The position numbers and the translations under genes were made by a program. This document shows, in pieces, positions 59,443 to 64,000 of a DNA stretch of 64,000 nt. The stretch is taken from positions 3,844,001 through 3,908,000 of the forward strand of contig NZ_CP015243.1 in NCBI RefSeq assembly GCF_001648175.1. Reading direction: 5' to 3'. The notes under the pieces are model-generated. The model had not been told where the DNA came from and did no database searches. It saw only the letters and a program-made list of their open reading frames with translations. Origin of the DNA: Halotalea alkalilenta. Lineage in GTDB: Bacteria > Pseudomonadota > Gammaproteobacteria > Pseudomonadales > Halomonadaceae. Position 1 is the stretch's first letter. Each line of letters starts with the position of its first letter.

Positions 59443-60476
59443 GGCAGGCGCTCCTCGCTGGGACGGTTGATCTGTTCGACGGCCTCGAGCAGCTCGGCGC
59501 CGAGCGCACCGCTCTGGGCCAGGAAGGCCGCGCGAACCGGGGTCGAGGCCTCGCGCCAGCGCTCGCGCTCGGCGTCACTGAGCTCGACCACCTCGGCGCG
59601 CTCGGCGACGAATGCCTCGGCTTCACGCTCAAGACGCGGGATCTGGTCGCGCAGCTCCAGCTCGGCCTCGCGCGCGGCGGTGGCGAGCACCTCGCGCTGG
59701 CGATCGTCGAGCGAGCGCCAGCGCTGGTCGTTGATCAGCACCACGAACTCGACGTCGGCATGGCGGGTCAGGGTGATATGGGGCATCAGCTCGTAGAGCC
59801 GCCTCGACTTGATCGCGAGGATGCCGGAGAGCCCGGCATCCACCGTGCCGCGCTGGTAGGCGAGGAACTGCTCGGCACCGGAAAGCAAGGTTGGTGCGGC
59901 GCCGATCGCCTCGATGAAATCCCCCACCGTCTTGCCGAAGACCCGCACCTTGCGCCCGGCGAGATCCTCCGGCACACGCACCGGATGGTGGCTCATCACC
60001 ACGGTACTGCCGTAGGGTTGCCACCACATCACCCGGGTACCGGTCTCGAGCAGCGCTTGATCGAGGCGCTGGCGCACTGGGCTGTCGATATCGATCGCAC
60101 GCAGTACGGCCTGCTGGTCCTCGAACAAAAACGGCAGGTAGAACAGGTCGACCGCTGGCTGGATACCGGCGAACTGGGTCAGCGAGGCGATGCCCATGTC
60201 GATCGCCCCGACCCCGACCGCCTTGGGGATCATCTTGTCGCTGTAGAGCTGCGACGAGGGATAGATCACGATCCTGAGTTCGCCATCGCTGAGCGCTTCG
60301 ACCCGCTCGGCGAACAGCGCCAGGTTCTGGCCGAGGGCATGGGCCTCGGGCAGCTGGGAAGCCAGCCGCAGGGTGGTCGCTGCGCGAGCCTCAAAGGAGA
60401 GGAGCGCCGCACATAGCACAATCAACCCGAACAGCGCGCGGCGAGAAAACATGATTGACGGCATGATGGACGGCAC
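59439..60476 (-). CDS. TRAP transporter substrate-binding protein (DctP)
   Basis: 345 residues with a signal peptide (ALFGLIVLCAALLSFEARA). DctP signatures: LRLASQLPEAHALGQNLALFAERVEALS, MGIASLTQFAGIQPAVDLFYLPFLF, and the ligand-binding region RVFGKTVGDFIEAIGAAP. Three possible starts lie in a short repeat (GTG 60476, ATG 60464, ATG 60452). The stop overlaps the dctQ start. The ligand is likely a carboxylate or, by context, a sugar-derived compound. Confidence 0.92.
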   Translation of the reverse strand: MPSIMPSIMFSRRALFGLIVLCAALLSFEARAATTLRLASQLPEAHALGQNLALFAERVEALSDGELRIVIYPSSQLYSDKMIPKAVGVGAIDMGIASLTQFAGIQPAVDLFYLPFLFEDQQAVLRAIDIDSPVRQRLDQALLETGTRVMWWQPYGSTVVMSHHPVRVPEDLAGRKVRVFGKTVGDFIEAIGAAPTLLSGAEQFLAYQRGTVDAGLSGILAIKSRRLYELMPHITLTRHADVEFVVLINDQRWRSLDDRQREVLATAAREAELELRDQIPRLEREAEAFVAERAEVVELSDAERERWREASTPVRAAFLAQSGALGAELLEAVEQINRPSEERLP

Positions 60477-60607
60477 GGCGAGCGCAAAGCGCTGATGGAG
60501 ATCGAAAAGTCGCGTTCGCAGCGGGCTTTCATCCGCTTCGTCCGAGACTCAGGGGAGATGGATCGTACCAGGGGGAAGGAGGCTGACAAGCGGCGCCGAG
60601 GGCGCTA

Positions 60608-60624
60608 CAAACTTATTAAGTTTG
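60608..60624. promoter_or_regulatory. Palindrome upstream of the TRAP operon
   Basis: CAAACTT-ATT-AAGTTTG, 7-bp arms around 3 bp, in an AT-rich stretch 130-150 bp upstream of dctP. Could be an operator of the TRAP operon; a small CCGGCA/TGCCGG hairpin (60637-60654) nearby may end the ast transcript. Confidence 0.4.
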
Positions 60625-60730
60625 AGCTATGAAACCCCGGCAGACGATTGCCGGACTTGCCCTGAGCGCCTGATTTTTCGGCAGATCATGCCCAGGGCTC
60701 GATGATGCTGCTACCCAGCATAGAAACGCC

Positions 60731-62077
60731 CTAACGCTTCCCGTAGAGCCCTGGCAGATCGAGGATCTGCTCCAGTTCCTCGAGCGCGCAGAAGGTCTCG
60801 TCAGCCAGCCGCGGGTCGGTGAGGTCCTCGGGCGAGAGACGATCACGATAGTGCCGCTCGACCCAGGCGGTGAGATCGGCATAGAGCGAATCGCACAGCA
60901 AAAGCCGCCCCCCCAGCGCTTCGCGCTCGACCCCGCTCAGCGCCACCCGCAAGCGCAGGCAGGCGGGGCCGCCGCCGTTGCTCATGCTCTGGGTGACGTC
61001 CTGGACCAGCAGCTCGCTGATCGGATTGGGTCCATCGAGCAGCAGGGTCTGCAGCGCGAACCACACCGCCTCGTTATTCTGGCACTCAACGGGCACCACC
61101 AGGCTCATGCTGCCGTCGCCATTGGAGAGCAGCTGGCTGTTGAACAGATAGCTGGATACCGCATCCTCGAGCGACACCGCCTCGATCGGCACACGCACCG
61201 GCAGCAGCAACGTGCCGTCGAGCGCCAGCATGCGTTCGCGCAGCGCCTCCAGGGTGCGTTCCTCGTCGGCGAAAGCGAGTTCGTGATAGAGCAGCACCGG
61301 GCCATTGCCGACCGCGATCACATCGTTGTGGAAGACACCCGCGTCGATCGCCCGTGGATGCTGGCGAGCGAACACCGCACGGCGATCACCCAGGCCATGC
61401 TGACGCGCCACCGCCTGCGAGGCGGCAAGGCTCTGACGCGCCTGGAAGCGCTGCGGCGCGATCGGCTGCGCATCGTCCCCGTCATCACGCCCATAGACGA
61501 ACAGGTGGACGCCAGGCACCCCATGAGCGGCGCAGAGCCGGGTATGGTTGGCCGCGCCCTCATCGCTGAGCGCTGGTGTCGCCGGCAGCGCCGGGTGGTG
61601 GACGAAGTGGCGAGGCGAGGAGAATATCCGCGCCAGCATAGCGCTGGTGAACGATACCTCCAGGCTGCGATGAAGGCTGGACTGGAGATTGGCCGCGGTG
61701 AAGTGGACCTTACCATCCTGGCTATCGGCGCTGGGCGTCACGGTCGCCGCATTGGCCACCCACATGCTCGAGGCCGAGAATGCCGCGCGCAGCAGCGCAG
61801 GCGCTTCGCGCGCAGCCTCGTCGAGCATCCCCGGGCCATGGAAGCCAAGATCACTGAGCGTCGACAGCAGCGGTCGCGGCGCGGGGGGAATCACCCCCTG
61901 CAGGTAGCCCGCGTCCTTCAACGCCTTCATCTTGGCCAGGCCCTGCAACGCTGCCTGACGCGGGCTCGAGGTCAGTCCCGCGTTGTCTTGCGAGGCCAGG
62001 TTACCGTGCGCCAAGCCACTGTAGTTGTGGGTCGGGCCAACCAATCCATCGAAATTGACTTCGCGAACGTCGCTCAT
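60731..62077 (-). CDS. astB: N-succinylarginine dihydrolase AstB
   Basis: 448 residues. Hydrolyses succinylarginine to succinylornithine, releasing CO2 and ammonia. Seen: EVNFDGLVGPTHNYSGLAHGNLAS at the N-terminus, VFHNDVIAVGNGPVLLYHE-type core (FHNDVIAVGNG) and the catalytic cysteine in SNGGGPACLRLRV. GGAG precedes the ATG. Last ast gene on this side; astE is not next to it. Confidence 0.96.
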   Translation of the reverse strand: MSDVREVNFDGLVGPTHNYSGLAHGNLASQDNAGLTSSPRQAALQGLAKMKALKDAGYLQGVIPPAPRPLLSTLSDLGFHGPGMLDEAAREAPALLRAAFSASSMWVANAATVTPSADSQDGKVHFTAANLQSSLHRSLEVSFTSAMLARIFSSPRHFVHHPALPATPALSDEGAANHTRLCAAHGVPGVHLFVYGRDDGDDAQPIAPQRFQARQSLAASQAVARQHGLGDRRAVFARQHPRAIDAGVFHNDVIAVGNGPVLLYHELAFADEERTLEALRERMLALDGTLLLPVRVPIEAVSLEDAVSSYLFNSQLLSNGDGSMSLVVPVECQNNEAVWFALQTLLLDGPNPISELLVQDVTQSMSNGGGPACLRLRVALSGVEREALGGRLLLCDSLYADLTAWVERHYRDRLSPEDLTDPRLADETFCALEELEQILDLPGLYGKR

Positions 62078-62111
62078 TTCTATTCTCCAGGAGCCACCAC
62101 CGGGTGGGGCA

Positions 62112-63599
62112 TCAGAGCTGCAGGCCCGGGGGCAGCGTGGCGGGCAGGCCCAACACCGGGCTCTCCATCGAGGCTACCGGGTAGGCGCAGTAGTCCGCAG
62201 CGTAAAAAGCACTGGGGCGGTGATTGCCGCTTTCCTTGACGCCGCCGAAGGGCGCGTCGCTGGCCGCACCGCAGGTCGGCCGGTTCCAGTTCACCACACC
62301 TGCGCGCACGCGTAGCGAGAAATCCTCCCACGCCGCCGCGTCGCCGCCGAGCAGGCTCGCCGCAAGCCCGTAGCGGGTGCGGTTGGCAAGCTCGATCGCC
62401 TGGTCCCAGTCGCGATAGCGATAGAGCGTCAAGAGCGGACCGAAATACTCCTCGTCCGGCAGTTCCACTCCCGTGGCATCGACCAGCCCTGGCGACAGGA
62501 GGCTTGTGCCCTCGGCGAGCGAATGCATCCGCAGCAGCACCTGGGCGCCACACTCCTCAAGCTCGCGCTGGGCGTCGAGCATTCGCTCGGCGGCCAGTGG
62601 ACTCACCAAGCCGCCATAGAACGGCGCGGGCTCGTCGAACTGACCGCCGACCCGAAGTCTTGCCATGGTCTGGATCAAGCGCTCGGTCAGTGCCACGCCC
62701 CAGTCGCCGTCCGGCACCAGCAGCCTGCGCGCGCAGCTGCAGCGCTGACCAGCGGAGAGAAACGCGGAATTGACGATATTGACCACCGCCGCGTCGATAT
62801 CGCAATCGTCGCAGACCACCAGCGGGTTGTTGCCACCGAGCTCCAATGCCAACAGCTTGTCGACCTGGCCTGCGAACTGAGCATGGATCTGCTTGCCGCT
62901 CGAGGCACTACCGGTGAACAGCACGCCGTCGAGGCCACGCTGGCGGGTCAGCGCCTGGCCGACTTCGCGCCCGCCCTGGAGCAGATTGATCACTCCCGCG
63001 GGCAAGCCGGCCTCGAGCCAGCAGCCGAGCACCAGGTCTGCGCTCTTCGGGGTCAGCTCGCTGGGCTTGAACACCACGCAGTTGCCCGCCAGCAGCGCCG
63101 GTACGATATGGCCATTGGGCAAATGGCCAGGAAAATTGTAGGGTCCGAATACCGCCATCACCCCGTGGGGACGGTGGCTGACCCGCGCACGCATATCCCC
63201 TTTGTCGGCTACCCGGGTACCGGCGCGCTCGAGCTGCGCCTCGATCGATACGTTGACCTTGTTGATCATCGCATCGACCTCGGTGAGCGTCTCCCAATAG
63301 GGCTTGCCGGTCTCCTCGGCGAAACATCGCGCCAGGGTCGGGCGATGCGCGCGCAGGCGCTCCCGAAAGCGCTCGACCAGCGCCGTGCGCCGCTCAAGCG
63401 GCGCACGCGCCCAGTCGGGGAACGCCGCGCGGGCTGCCGCTACCGCTTGGCGTACCTGGGCCTCCGATGCGCTGGCGCCCTCCCACAGCGGCGTTCCTGC
63501 CACCGGGTCGCGCTTGTCGAAGCGCGCGCCCTCCCCATCGACCCAGCGGCCATCGATCAACTGACGCCGTGACGGCGCAAGGCTAGGTGTGTCGGACAT
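62112..63599 (-). CDS. astD: Succinylglutamate-semialdehyde dehydrogenase AstD
   Basis: 495-residue NAD-dependent aldehyde dehydrogenase. NAD motif LFTGSASSGKQIH, catalytic Glu in LALELGGNNPLVV, and catalytic Cys in SAGQRCSCARRL. Third to fourth step of arginine succinyltransferase catabolism. GGAGGG precedes the ATG; astB begins 34 bp downstream. Confidence 0.95.
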   Translation of the reverse strand: MSDTPSLAPSRRQLIDGRWVDGEGARFDKRDPVAGTPLWEGASASEAQVRQAVAAARAAFPDWARAPLERRTALVERFRERLRAHRPTLARCFAEETGKPYWETLTEVDAMINKVNVSIEAQLERAGTRVADKGDMRARVSHRPHGVMAVFGPYNFPGHLPNGHIVPALLAGNCVVFKPSELTPKSADLVLGCWLEAGLPAGVINLLQGGREVGQALTRQRGLDGVLFTGSASSGKQIHAQFAGQVDKLLALELGGNNPLVVCDDCDIDAAVVNIVNSAFLSAGQRCSCARRLLVPDGDWGVALTERLIQTMARLRVGGQFDEPAPFYGGLVSPLAAERMLDAQRELEECGAQVLLRMHSLAEGTSLLSPGLVDATGVELPDEEYFGPLLTLYRYRDWDQAIELANRTRYGLAASLLGGDAAAWEDFSLRVRAGVVNWNRPTCGAASDAPFGGVKESGNHRPSAFYAADYCAYPVASMESPVLGLPATLPPGLQL

Positions 63600-63612
63600 T
63601 GGATCGCCCTCC

Positions 63613-64000
63613 TCAGCATTCCAGCACGCGCAGATAATCGCCGTTCGATACGTTCAAGCGCTGCGCCTCGGCGAGGCTCAGCACCAAGCGCTCTTCGCGG
63701 GGCGCACGCGACACCCAGGCGGCTCGAAAGTCCTTCGCCGCTCCATCCCGCGCGACCAGCCAGCGAGGACGGAAACCGCTGGCGCGGGCCTCGCGGTCGC
63801 TGGCGTCAGGGTCTACCCGCGCGACCAGCCGACGGCTGTCGCGTACGCCACGTACATCATCGATGTAGGCTTCCATGGTCGGCCCTCCATCGAAGATGTC
63901 GATGTAGCCTTCCCAGCGCAACCCCTCATGGGCAAGCATCGCAATCGCCGGACGCGTCTGGTCGTGGACTTGACCGATCGAAAGCCGCGCTTCCTGGGTC
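63613..64000 (-). CDS. astA: Arginine N-succinyltransferase AstA (C-terminal part, cut by window)
   Basis: C-terminal 128 or so codons of a protein of usually about 340 residues; the N-terminus lies beyond 64000. The frame is open to the window edge and reads QTRPAIAMLAHEGLRWEGYI followed by DIFDGGPTMEAY, the AstA signature. First enzyme of the AST pathway, succinylating arginine. The stop is 13 bp before the astD start. Confidence 0.93.
   Translation of the reverse strand, partial: TQEARLSIGQVHDQTRPAIAMLAHEGLRWEGYIDIFDGGPTMEAYIDDVRGVRDSRRLVARVDPDASDREARASGFRPRWLVARDGAAKDFRAAWVSRAPREERLVLSLAEAQRLNVSNGDYLRVLEC

Noticed and set aside
60851-62239. Long plus-strand frame opposite astB
   Set aside because: Antisense shadow of a gene with full AstB signatures.

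Overview
The window is 64 kb of GC-rich, densely coded chromosomal DNA from a gammaproteobacterium. The gene content and order (yajC-secD-secF, suhB/trmJ-iscR, rodZ-hisS-yfgM-bamB-der, dprA/def-fmt-rsmB, astA-astD-astB) together with an ectoine-type uptake system suggest a halophile of the Halomonadaceae. This placement is inferred from synteny and family resemblance, because no 16S gene is present. I see no prophage, insertion sequence, CRISPR array or secretion-system island. The region is mostly core housekeeping DNA with several catabolic clusters between the core blocks.

Layout. 0.2-7.2 kb: rhlE, a YihY-family membrane protein, fabV (enoyl-ACP reductase), a ybiO-like mechanosensitive channel and a glutathione peroxidase. 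7.4-14.9 kb: ehuBCDA-type ABC importer, a LysR regulator, dgcN-dgcA (D-glutamate-type catabolism) and an isoaspartyl peptidase/asparaginase, all on the plus strand. 14.9-17.7 kb: a Nudix hydrolase, a DUF883-like membrane protein, a radical SAM protein with a LexA-like box, and a 59-residue zinc-ribbon ORF. 17.7-20.7 kb: an AraC regulator, a zinc alcohol dehydrogenase and an AHL-lactonase-family hydrolase. 21.0-26.9 kb: tRNA-Leu(CAA), queA, tgt, yajC, secD, secF. 27.1-33.3 kb: a SuhB-like protein lacking most catalytic ligands, trmJ, a reduced isc cluster (iscR, iscS, iscA), ndk and rlmN. 33.4-40.0 kb: pilW, rodZ, hisS, yfgM, bamB and der, without the ispG that usually lies between rodZ and hisS. 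40-49.2 kb: a DUF815 ATPase, an M48 protease, aroE, a DinB-like protein, hemF, tsaC and dprA, then def-fmt-rsmB.

49.3-56.2 kb holds a complete L-threonate/D-erythronate (tetronate) catabolic locus. otnI, otnC, otnK, ltnD and a GntR regulator are on the minus strand; a GntP permease and denD diverge from them. A 33-bp palindromic operator lies between the two arms. 56.3-60.5 kb: a polyol dehydrogenase and a TRAP transporter whose small membrane subunit is frameshifted at a run of six G. 60.7-64 kb: astB, astD and the 3' part of astA (arginine succinyltransferase pathway), cut by the window edge.

The most interesting items are the SuhB-like protein with a degenerate active site in the conserved suhB position; the 21-bp perfect hairpin between the iscR promoter and its start codon; the recA-like SOS half-site in front of the radical SAM gene; the palindromic operator of the tetronate locus; the ehu-dgc-isoaspartyl peptidase association; and the lactonase-dehydrogenase pair.
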